Assembly (NCBI GenBank): GCA_964242415.1
Contig: CAXTAT010000017.1
Coordinates: forward strand, 46,684-110,683
From: DASWOJ01 sp964242415
GTDB taxonomy: Bacteria; Pseudomonadota; Alphaproteobacteria; Acetobacterales; Acetobacteraceae
Length of the DNA stretch: 64,000 nt
Direction: 5' to 3'
Below the pieces are notes generated by a model, which searched no databases, was not told where the DNA came from, and saw nothing but the letters and a program-made list of their open reading frames with translations. Both the position numbers and the translations under genes were made by a program. Of this stretch, positions 49,751-57,266 are shown one piece after another (within the stretch, counting starts at the first letter, position 1; every line of letters begins with the position of its first letter).

Positions 49751-49903
49751 ACGCCAGCCGCCCATGAGCCTGACCACTGTGGCAGGCGCCTTCATTGCGA
49801 GCCGCGCTTGCGGCGCGGCAATCCAGAAAGGCAAGCACCGCCCCCATCCCCCTGGATCGCCACGCCGCAGGCAAGGCCCGCAATGACATGGCGTGACCGG
49901 CGC
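49751..49903. repeat. Intergenic region with dispersed palindromic repeat, copy 3 (49791-49888)
   Basis: Left arm TTCATTGCGAGCCGCGCTTGCGG (from 49791) ending GGCAATCCAG and right arm CTGGATCGCC...CCCGCAATGACA (to 49888) are near-perfect reverse complements. The element splits the transporter operon between ATPase and permease. A possible ATG for the permease (49883) lies inside its right end. Confidence 0.75.
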
Positions 49904-51505
49904 ATGGCAGGCCCGGCACGGAGCCGGCCCGCGCAGGAACCGGCCGGGGGCGCAGGTTGGCACGGGCCGCGCCTCGGCTACGTCAACGTCAGCCTGGCCT
50001 TCCTTGCCGCAGGCCTGGCCTCCCTGCCGCTGGCCGACCTCGGCGTCAGCGTGCTGCACCCGGGGGCGGAGCTGGGGCGCCTGCTGCACGGCATCCTGCG
50101 CCCGGACCTGCTGGCGGTCGGCTGGGCCGGCGTGGCGCTGACCGTCGCCTTCGCCGTGCTGGGCGTGTCGGGCGGAGCGACCGCGGGGTTCTGCCTGGCG
50201 CTGGCCTTCGCCGGGTCGCGCACGATCCGGCTGTTCTGCGCCGCAATCCGGTCGGTGCACGAGCTGTTCTGGGCGCTGCTGCTGATGCAGGTGCTGGGGC
50301 CGTCGCCCGCGGCGGGGCTGCTGGCCATCGCCATCCCCTATGCCGGCATCTTCGCCAAGGTGTTCGCCGAGATGATCGAGGAGGCGGACCTGGCCGCCGA
50401 CCGGGTGCTGCCGGCCGGCACCGGCACCGTGTCCCGCTTCGCCTACGCCCGGCTGCCGCTGCTGGCCCGGCCGTTCGGCGACTACTTGCTCTACCGCCTG
50501 GAGTGCGGGCTGCGGTCCACCCTGGTGCTCGGCTTCATCGGCCTGCCCACCATGGGGTTCGAGCTGGAGGGCTACTTCCGCCAGGGCCACTATGCCCAGG
50601 CCGCCGGCTTCGTCACCGTGTTCTACGCCCTGATCGGCACCCGCCGCCTGTGGGCGCGGCCGGCGACGCTGCCGTTGCTGCTGCTCGGCTCGGTCGCGGC
50701 GCTGGTGTGGCTGGCGCCGCCGGTGGGCGGAGGATCAGTCTGGCCGGCGCTGGCGCGGTTCCTCGGGCACGACATCGTGCCGCGGCCGTTGCGCGGGGCG
50801 TGGCTGGACGGCGCGGCCTGGGCGGCGGCAGGCGGCTGGCTATGGGCGATCCTGCGCGGCCAGGCGCTGCCCGGCGTCGTCAACACGCTGGTTGTGTCGC
50901 AACTGGCCATGGTGGCAATGGCGCTGCTGGCGCTGCTGCTGTTCCCGCTGACGTCGCGGCACTTCACGGGGCCGCTGGGCCGGCCGTTGGGGCGGACGCT
51001 GCTGCTGGTGATCCGCTCGACACCGGAGTACATGGCCGCCTACGTGCTGCTGCAACTGCTGGGTCCGTCGATGCTGCCGGCGGTGATCGCGCTGGCGCTG
51101 CACAATGGCGGCATCCTCGGCTTCCTAATGGGCCGCCAGGCCGACGCCCTGCCGCTGCGGGCCGATGCGCCGCACGGGGCGGACCTGTACTTCTACGAGA
51201 CCGTGCCGCGGCTATACGGGCAGTTCCTCGCCTACGTCCTGTACCGGTGGGAGATCATCGTGCGCGAAAGCGCCATCTTCGGCATCCTGGGCGTCCGCAC
51301 CCTGGGCTTCCACGTCGATGCCGCCATCCAGGAGCTGCACCTGGACGTGGCGATCGTGCTGATCGTGGTCACCGGCGGGCTGTCGATGCTGATCGATGCG
51401 GCCTCACGCGCATTGCGGCGGCGGCTGCGGGTCGAGGACCGGCCGGTGCGCCTGTCGGCAGCCGACGCCCGCCTGACCGCCCCGGCGACGCCGGCATGCG
51501 TGTAG
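49904..51505 (+). CDS. ABC transporter permease with two fused PhnE-type domains
   Basis: This protein has about 533 residues and roughly 12 TM segments, built from two PhnE-like halves. Half one has 'SVHELFWALLLMQVLGPSPAAGLLAIAIPYAGIFAKVFAEMIEEAD' and 'LECGLRSTLVLGFIGLPTMGFELE'. Half two has 'RSTPEYMAAYVLLQLLGPSMLPAVIALALHNGGILGFLMG' and 'YRWEIIVRESAIFGILGVRTLGFHVD'. The repetition means one chain makes the whole membrane channel, as in other putative selenate/phosphonate systems. The ATG at 49904 is chosen because the earlier ATG (49883) is part of a repeat; neither has a clear ribosome binding site. Confidence 0.85.
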   Translation: MAGPARSRPAQEPAGGAGWHGPRLGYVNVSLAFLAAGLASLPLADLGVSVLHPGAELGRLLHGILRPDLLAVGWAGVALTVAFAVLGVSGGATAGFCLALAFAGSRTIRLFCAAIRSVHELFWALLLMQVLGPSPAAGLLAIAIPYAGIFAKVFAEMIEEADLAADRVLPAGTGTVSRFAYARLPLLARPFGDYLLYRLECGLRSTLVLGFIGLPTMGFELEGYFRQGHYAQAAGFVTVFYALIGTRRLWARPATLPLLLLGSVAALVWLAPPVGGGSVWPALARFLGHDIVPRPLRGAWLDGAAWAAAGGWLWAILRGQALPGVVNTLVVSQLAMVAMALLALLLFPLTSRHFTGPLGRPLGRTLLLVIRSTPEYMAAYVLLQLLGPSMLPAVIALALHNGGILGFLMGRQADALPLRADAPHGADLYFYETVPRLYGQFLAYVLYRWEIIVRESAIFGILGVRTLGFHVDAAIQELHLDVAIVLIVVTGGLSMLIDAASRALRRRLRVEDRPVRLSAADARLTAPATPACV

Positions 51506-51929
51506 CCCCCATGCCTGCAAACGGGACTGCCCTGCCAGGCTGACCGCCGTCGCGACCTGAAGGGTCGATTGCCGCCTATGGTGCCGCCGTCGATGTGCGC
51601 CCCTGGGTTTCCCCAAGGCAGCGCCGCCGTATCCAAGGCTTCACCCTCAAAATTAGAAGGATCGCCTTTACGACCTGACCACCCCACAAATCTCCGTTTC
51701 GGGATAACATTTCCTTTCGAATCAGAACTGGCCGGCTTGGTCTGGGATCTGTTTTATAGAGTCGTGCATAATATTACTCTAGTTGGTGCGCTCACCCGAT
51801 GGACGACGCCATCGCTTGCCGCAACGGGAGCGCTGACATCGGCAACCCTGCCGCTGTTGGCGTGCACACGAGACTTGGGCGTTCAGCACAGCCCGAAAGA
51901 TGGATCGAAAGCGAGGGACATAGGCCGCC
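51506..51929. other. Intergenic region, partly AT-rich
   Basis: About 424 bases without a recognised gene. From about 51650 to 51785 the sequence is much AT-richer than the window (e.g. TTTTATAGAGTCGTGCATAATATTACTCT, 51752-51780) and contains -10-like hexamers TATAGA and CATAAT. It may hold the promoter for the small gene at 51930, or be a foreign insert. Confidence 0.4.
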
Positions 51930-52199
51930 ATGGTAAAGACCGAGGATCGCCAGCGCCTGCCCCCCAAGACTGCAGCCAACCCAACGAGCCCTCCATCGCC
52001 AACAAATGCGATGGACGTTTTCGAGTCCTGGAGCAGCACTTCGGGAATCGATCAGCCACTACCTGATCTTCACTTCCTCATCACCCGCGACAAGCGCGAC
52101 AAGCTTGGCTTCAGTCGGGGTCTCACAACGGGCCTGGCCATATCGGCAATGATGTGGGCGGCCATGGCTGCCCTCATCTGGCAAATTTTGCAGCCATAA
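51930..52199 (+). CDS. Small single-span membrane protein, hypothetical
   Basis: This 89-residue protein has a hydrophilic Pro/Thr-rich N-terminus, a middle 'PDLHFLITRDKRDKLGFSRG' and one C-terminal membrane segment 'GLAISAMMWAAMAALIWQIL', so it is probably tail-anchored in the inner membrane. I do not recognise it. GAGGGA lies 12 bases before the ATG, which is weak. An internal Met at residue 28 is an alternative start. Confidence 0.45.
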   Translation: MVKTEDRQRLPPKTAANPTSPPSPTNAMDVFESWSSTSGIDQPLPDLHFLITRDKRDKLGFSRGLTTGLAISAMMWAAMAALIWQILQP

Positions 52200-52281
52200 T
52201 GGCCGGCTATGCAGGCAGGGTGCCTTCGATCCGCCCCACGTTCGTCCAAATTATGACAAACAAGCCGATTATCCGCATTCC

Positions 52282-53571
52282 ATGATCACCCCAGCCCGCC
52301 TATTGCCCTGGATCGCTGCCGCCGCCCTCGCTGGATGTGTCAGCGCGCCCACGCCCGGCGTCAGCCCAGACCTTCTTGCCGCCAAGGCAGGCGCAAACCC
52401 AACGCATAGTCTCGACCTCATGCGCCAGCAGGGCGAACGCTTCGCGCAGGTCCCGTTCGTGACCGGCAACCAGGTCGAGCTGCTGGTCAACGGCCCGGCC
52501 AGTTTCGCCGCCCTATCCGAGGCCATCCGTTCCGCAAAGACCCGGATCGACATGGAAAGCTACGAGTTCGACGAACAGGCGGGCGGCGAGTTCTCCGACA
52601 TGCTGATCGCGGCGCGGGGCCGGGGCGTCGAGGTGAACCTCATCTACGACGCCTGGGGAGCAGCCGGCACCCCGGCCGCCTTATTTGACCGTCTGCGCCA
52701 GGGCGGCGTGCAGGTGCTGGAATTCAACCCAATGCGTCCGAACGGCAGGGTCCCGGTCGAGCTGAACAAGCGCGACCACCGCAAGCTGCTATGCATCGAC
52801 GGAAAGCTGGCCATCACCGGCGGCGTCAACATCAGCCAGGTTTACGAGAACGCGCCGCAGCCGCAGGGCACCGATCCGGAGCGCCAGGCATGGCGCGACA
52901 CCGATGTCCGCATCGAGGGGCCGGTCGTGGCGCAGTTCGAGCGCTACTTCATGGAGACGTGGCACCAGCAGCGCGGCCCGGCCCTCGCCGCGCCGCCGCC
53001 AACGCCCGCGACGCCGGCCGGCACCGTGACGGCCCAGGCCATCGACGGCGCGCCGGACAGCGAGCAACCGCTCATCTACCGCACCCTGCTCGCCGCGATC
53101 GAGCTGTCCCAGAAGTCGGTGCACCTCACCACGGGGTTCTTCGTGCCCACGCCCGATCTCTCCCGCGCCCTGATCGCCGCGGCGCGGCGCGGCGTGGACG
53201 TGCAGCTCGTGGTCCCCGGCCAGAGCACCAGCAGCGCCGCCGTGGCGGCCGGACGCTCGGGGTATGGCAAGCTGCTTGAGGCCGGGGTCGGCATCCATGA
53301 GCGCGAGCACAAGGTCCTGCACGCCAAGACGGCCGTCATCGACGGCCAGTGGTCGGCGGTCGGCTCGTCCAACCTGGACTGGCGCAGCACGGTCTGGAAC
53401 AACGAGATCGACGCCATCATCCTGGGACCGGAGTTCGGCGCCAAGATGGAGGCCATGTTCAAGGACGACGTCGCCGCCTCGCACGCCATCAGCCTTCAAG
53501 CGTGGCGCCGGCGCGGCCTTGGCGAACGGTTCCGGGAGTTCCAGGCGAAGGTCGTGGAAACGCTGCTTTAG
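52282..53571 (+). CDS. Phospholipase D/cardiolipin synthase-family lipoprotein
   Basis: This 429-residue protein has a lipoprotein signal with lipobox LAGC (Cys19), so it is anchored on the periplasmic side of a membrane. Two HKD sites are present: 'HRKLLCIDGKLAITGGVN' (about residue 166; H-x-K) and 'HAKTAVIDGQWSAVGSSN' (about residue 348; H-x-K). The layout matches ClsB/YmdC-type cardiolipin synthases, though transphosphatidylase, phospholipase or nuclease activity is also possible. A ~80-base spacer with AT-rich sequence (AAATTATGACAAACAAG) precedes it and may be its promoter. Confidence 0.88.
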   Translation: MITPARLLPWIAAAALAGCVSAPTPGVSPDLLAAKAGANPTHSLDLMRQQGERFAQVPFVTGNQVELLVNGPASFAALSEAIRSAKTRIDMESYEFDEQAGGEFSDMLIAARGRGVEVNLIYDAWGAAGTPAALFDRLRQGGVQVLEFNPMRPNGRVPVELNKRDHRKLLCIDGKLAITGGVNISQVYENAPQPQGTDPERQAWRDTDVRIEGPVVAQFERYFMETWHQQRGPALAAPPPTPATPAGTVTAQAIDGAPDSEQPLIYRTLLAAIELSQKSVHLTTGFFVPTPDLSRALIAAARRGVDVQLVVPGQSTSSAAVAAGRSGYGKLLEAGVGIHEREHKVLHAKTAVIDGQWSAVGSSNLDWRSTVWNNEIDAIILGPEFGAKMEAMFKDDVAASHAISLQAWRRRGLGERFREFQAKVVETLL

Positions 53572-53603
53572 CCGGGCAGTCCGGCGGGGATCACGGCAGC
53601 ATG

Positions 53604-53676
53604 ACACGCTTGCGGCCTGGCAACCCAGATGGGCCAGTGCAGTTCCTGGATTGCCCCGCCGAAGCCCGCTCGCCAC
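53604..53676. repeat. Dispersed palindromic repeat, degenerate copy 4
   Basis: ACACGCTTGCGGCCTGGCAACCCAG (from 53604) and CCTGGATTGCCCCGCCGAAGCCCGCTCGC (to ~53676) keep the outer and inner blocks of the family seen at 16257 but with more changes. Confidence 0.45.
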
Positions 53677-53732
53677 GACCACCCGTCTCGGAGCGGGAAC
53701 CGTCAGGGCTGAAGGCGCTCGGCATCACCGCC

Positions 53733-54503
53733 TCATGCCAGCGCAACGCCGGACACCTCGCGGCAGTAATCGAGCAGACGGTCCTGCAGCCCGGGGTCCC
53801 GTGCGGCCGGGTTCACCTCCCGGAGCCGCTGATGGTAGAAGTATTCGCCCGTCACCCGCGCGCCCGGATCATCGCCGACCGCCAGCCAAGCCTGCGTCAG
53901 ATGGGCCTGCTCAAGGTCATCCGGCGCCCCCGGACCGCCCATCCGGGTCGGCACCCACCCCGGGGTGAGCGCGTTGCACAGCACATCCGGCCAGCGCCGG
54001 GCCACGCCGAAGGCCAGCAGCACGTCATGCAGCTTGGTATCCGCGTACGCCTGGCTCCCGTTCCAGCGCCGCTGCGACCATTGGGGGTCGTCCAGGTCCG
54101 GGTCGCCGCCGGTGTGCATGCCTGAGCTGAGGTAAACCAGCCGCCCCGGCCTATGCATCAGCGCGGTGAGCACGTAGGGCGCGAGCACGTTGACGGCCCA
54201 AAGCTGCGACAAACCGTCCGCCGTCTCGACCCGGCGCGGCTCGCGGTAGCCGATCCCGGCATTATGGATCACCGCATCGAACCCTCCCCAAGCGTTCGCC
54301 TGATCCGCAACCCCGCGCATCGCGGCAAGCGTCGAAAGGTCGCCGATCAGCACCGCCTCGGCCTGCGGCAGCGCGGCCCGCGCGGTCTCGGCCCGGGTCT
54401 CGTTCCTGGCATGCAGCACGACCGCATGCCCCTGCCCGGCCAAGAAGCGGCCCGCCGTCAGGCCAAGCCCATCCGACGACCCGGTGATGAAAACCCTTGC
54501 CAT
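53733..54503 (-). CDS. Short-chain dehydrogenase/reductase (SDR)
   Basis: This 256-residue SDR has 'FITGSSDGLGLTAGRFL', 'VLHARNETRAETA', 'HNAGIGYREP', the Ser block 'VYLSSGMHTGG' and Y-x-x-x-K in 'YADTKLH'. I start it at the ATG on the complement of 54501-54503 because GGGGGACGAG precedes it; in-frame ATGs 3 and 14 codons upstream lie in or before that site. It follows selD on the same strand with 96 bases between. Confidence 0.86.
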   Translation of the reverse strand: MARVFITGSSDGLGLTAGRFLAGQGHAVVLHARNETRAETARAALPQAEAVLIGDLSTLAAMRGVADQANAWGGFDAVIHNAGIGYREPRRVETADGLSQLWAVNVLAPYVLTALMHRPGRLVYLSSGMHTGGDPDLDDPQWSQRRWNGSQAYADTKLHDVLLAFGVARRWPDVLCNALTPGWVPTRMGGPGAPDDLEQAHLTQAWLAVGDDPGARVTGEYFYHQRLREVNPAARDPGLQDRLLDYCREVSGVALA

Positions 54504-54599
54504 CTCGTCCCCCATCGGTCCGGTCATGGGCGTTGTTCCAGCCACGGGCGGCAGGGCGGCACGGCGTGCAGAACTGCGCCGCCGTCGCGTCCCCCGCGA

Positions 54600-55649
54600 T
54601 TAGGCCAAGACCTCGACCCTGGCCGGTCCCACCGCCATCGTCCCGATCGCCGCCGCCTGGGCAAACCCAGCCGCCCGCACGCACTCCAGCACGGCATCCG
54701 CCACGTCCGGCGATGCTGCGATCAGCAGGCCGCCGCTGGTCTGCGGGTCGCACAGCAGGCCGCGCTGCCAATCCGGCAATCCCCCCGGCGCCCCGACCTC
54801 CGCGCCATAGCTGTCCCAGTTGCGACCCGCCGCCCCGGTGCCCACGCCGTCCCGCGCCAGCTCGGCCGCCCCCGCCAGCACCGGCACGTCCGCCAGCCGC
54901 AGCCGCGCCGCCAGCCCGGCCCCGCGGCACATCTCCAACAGGTGGCCCAGCAGCCCGAACCCGGTCACGTCCGTCATCGCATGGACGCCCGGCATGGCCG
55001 CAACCTCCCGCCCAACGCTATTCAACTGCGTCATGGACGCAATCATCGTCCGGTATCCCGCCTCCGGCAGCCGCTCCTGCTTCAGCGCGGCGCTGAACAC
55101 CCCCACGCCCAGCCCCTTGGTCAGCACCAGCACGTCGCCGTCCCGCGCGCCCGCGTTGCGCTGCACCCGGTCCGGGTGGACGGTGCCGAGCGCCACCAGC
55201 CCATAGATCGGCTCGGCGCTGTCGATCGAGTGCCCGCCCGCGACCGGGATGCCCGCCGCCCGGCACACCGCCGCGCCGCCGGCGAGGATGCGCCCCACCT
55301 GGTCGGCGCCGATCTTGCCCAGCGGCATGCCCAGCAGCGCCAGCGCCAGGATCGGCGTGCCCCCCATGGCGTAGATGTCCGACAACGCGTTGGTCGCCGC
55401 AATCCGGCCGAACTCATACGGGTCGTCCACGATGGGCGTGAAGAAGTCGGTCGTGGCGACCAGCGCCAGCTCGTCCGTCAGGCGATACACCGCCGCATCG
55501 TCCGCCGTCTCGCTGCCGACCAGCAGGTTGGGGAACGCCCCTGCCTGCGGCAGCCCGGCCAGCAGCTCCTGCAGCACCGCGGGCGCCAGCTTGCAGCCGC
55601 AGCCGCCGCCATGCGCCAGGGATGTCAGCCGCGTGGTGATCTGGTCCAA
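54600..55649 (-). CDS. selD: Selenide, water dikinase (selenophosphate synthetase)
   Basis: This 349-residue enzyme makes selenophosphate from selenide and ATP. The TTG at the complement of 55647-55649 has GGAGG 6 bases upstream and places the active-site residues at C17 and K20 ('HGGGCGCK'), the same numbering as E. coli SelD. 'LLVGSETADDAAVY', 'TTDFFTPIVDDPYEFGRIAATNALSDIYAMGG', 'GGHSID', 'MTDVTGFGLLGHLLEM' and 'LLCDPQTSGGLL' are all intact. C17 is Cys, not selenocysteine. No selA, selB or mnmH gene is in view. A putative selenate importer lies 3-7 kb away. Confidence 0.95.
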   Translation of the reverse strand: MDQITTRLTSLAHGGGCGCKLAPAVLQELLAGLPQAGAFPNLLVGSETADDAAVYRLTDELALVATTDFFTPIVDDPYEFGRIAATNALSDIYAMGGTPILALALLGMPLGKIGADQVGRILAGGAAVCRAAGIPVAGGHSIDSAEPIYGLVALGTVHPDRVQRNAGARDGDVLVLTKGLGVGVFSAALKQERLPEAGYRTMIASMTQLNSVGREVAAMPGVHAMTDVTGFGLLGHLLEMCRGAGLAARLRLADVPVLAGAAELARDGVGTGAAGRNWDSYGAEVGAPGGLPDWQRGLLCDPQTSGGLLIAASPDVADAVLECVRAAGFAQAAAIGTMAVGPARVEVLA

Positions 55650-55789
55650 GGCAGCACCTCCGGTAATGAAGAACGGCAGCGCAGGTTCGAGGATTTGCGC
55701 CTGCCCCAAGTTCGACGGTTGCCGGCGCCAGCACAAGGGCCGGGCTATCCGGCCCCCCTAGACCGCGCCAGGTCAGGCTTACCCATGCC

Positions 55790-56962
55790 TCATGAACGCG
55801 ACCGTGACGCCCAGACCACCCCCAGGGACACCAGGGCGGCACCCGATGCGGCCACGAAGGCCGCCGGCAACCCGAACCCACCGGCCACCAGCCCCGCCGC
55901 CGGCCCACCCGCGCCCAGCCCAAGGTCGAAGCACGCCAGGAAAACGCCGAGCGCCACCCCACGGCTTTCCGCCGGGACACGCCGCACGGCTTCCACGCCA
56001 AGCGAGGGAAACACCATCGAGTAGCCGAGGCCGGTGACCACGGTCCCAAGCAGGGCCACCATCGGCCGGGAGGCAGACGCAATAAGCAACAGGCCCGCCG
56101 CCTCGACCACAAGCGACACCAGGGCAACACGGATCCCACCCAGGCGGTCCGGCAGGCTGCCGAACAACAGCCGCGCCAAGATGTAGGCCGCCCCAAAACC
56201 GGTCAGCGCCAGCCCGGCGCCCGACCAGTCCTCTGCGGCGTAGCGCAATGCCAGGAACGCCGCGATCGTGCCAAAGCCGGCGGAGGCCAGGACCATCCCA
56301 AGGCCCTGTGCCCAGATCGCCCGCACGACGCCCAGGAACGGCACCCCTCGCCGTTCGGCGCCCGGCAGACCCAGCAGGACGGCCGCAACCGGCATGGCCA
56401 GCAACGGCATCAAGCCGGTCGCAATGGACACGGTCCCAAACCCGCCGAGGTCGCCGAGCACTGCCCCAAGCGGCGCCCCGACGGCGAGCGCGCCATACAT
56501 CGCGATGCCGATCCAGGCCATGGTCTTGCCGGCATGCTGCGGGCCAACACGGGTGACCGCCCAGGCCATGATGCCCGTGGTGAACAGGCTGTCGCCCAAC
56601 CCGAGCAGCACGCGGCCGATCGCCAAGCAGGCCAGGCCCCAACCACCCGGCAACGACAGGGAGACCAGGTACGCCGCACCGCTCAGCGCAGTGGTCCCCA
56701 GCCCCACCAGCACCCCGAACTTCGGTCCACGCCGGTCGGACACCGCCCCGGCCAGTTGCCGGGTCAGCAACGTGGCCACCGCGGACAAGCCGATGAGGAC
56801 GCCAACCACCGTGGTGCCATAGCCGAGCACCGCATGGACCTGGACCGGCAAGGTGGAAAGCGGGATGCCAACCGCGGAGTAGCCCAGGAACACAATCAGG
56901 GCGAAGGGAAGCAGCATCCTGGTCAGGTTGCGTGGCGGCATCAGCTTGGGATCGGTCATCAT
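55790..56962 (-). CDS. MFS transporter (YhhS/arabinose-efflux-like)
   Basis: This 390-residue inner-membrane protein has 12 predicted TM segments. 'GAVSDRRGPKFGVLVG' is the loop 2-3 motif, 'LGLGDSLFTTGIMAWAVTRVG' and 'IAMYGALAVGAPLGAVLG' are typical of the YhhS/YfcJ group, and 'SLPDRLGGIRVAL' is the second-half repeat of the loop motif. It starts at an ATG (a second ATG follows at once). Substrate unknown. Confidence 0.88.
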   Translation of the reverse strand: MMTDPKLMPPRNLTRMLLPFALIVFLGYSAVGIPLSTLPVQVHAVLGYGTTVVGVLIGLSAVATLLTRQLAGAVSDRRGPKFGVLVGLGTTALSGAAYLVSLSLPGGWGLACLAIGRVLLGLGDSLFTTGIMAWAVTRVGPQHAGKTMAWIGIAMYGALAVGAPLGAVLGDLGGFGTVSIATGLMPLLAMPVAAVLLGLPGAERRGVPFLGVVRAIWAQGLGMVLASAGFGTIAAFLALRYAAEDWSGAGLALTGFGAAYILARLLFGSLPDRLGGIRVALVSLVVEAAGLLLIASASRPMVALLGTVVTGLGYSMVFPSLGVEAVRRVPAESRGVALGVFLACFDLGLGAGGPAAGLVAGGFGLPAAFVAASGAALVSLGVVWASRSRS

Positions 56963-57222
56963 CGACGCCTACGCCACTTCACCCATCTCGACCAAGAGGC
57001 CCTGACCGAACAGTGATGCCGATCGCGAAATCAGGGGCAGGCTTGCAGGTCGAAGCCATGCACCCTGGCGGTCGCGATGATGATGCCAGACACAGGCGGC
57101 GCGCCCGCCATCGGCATAAACCCCTCACCCAAGGGGCCGCTCGCACATACGTCTTGACCGCACCCACCGCCGTTCCAGGCAACCGCCCAATCCGCTCGTC
57201 CGCTGCCCCGCGCAGGTCGTCC
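56963..57222. other. Intergenic region, nothing recognised
   Basis: About 260 bases between the MFS promoter side and the paoABC end. Apart from the hairpin that follows at 57223, no gene, repeat or motif was recognised. Confidence 0.4.
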
Positions 57223-57257
57223 GCATGGCGGGGATCGGACGGCGATCCCCGCCATGC
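57223..57257 (-). terminator. Strong hairpin after paoC
   Basis: GCATGGCGGGGATCG (57223-57237) and CGATCCCCGCCATGC (57243-57257) form a perfect 15-bp stem with a 5-base loop, starting 10 bases beyond the paoC stop. It probably ends or stabilises the paoABC transcript. No T-run is present. Confidence 0.7.
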
Positions 57258-57266
57258 AGCTTCGCA

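Noticed and set aside
54600..55649. Selenocysteine-containing SelD
   Set aside because: The codon at position 17 is a normal Cys codon; no in-frame TGA or SECIS-like requirement is seen.
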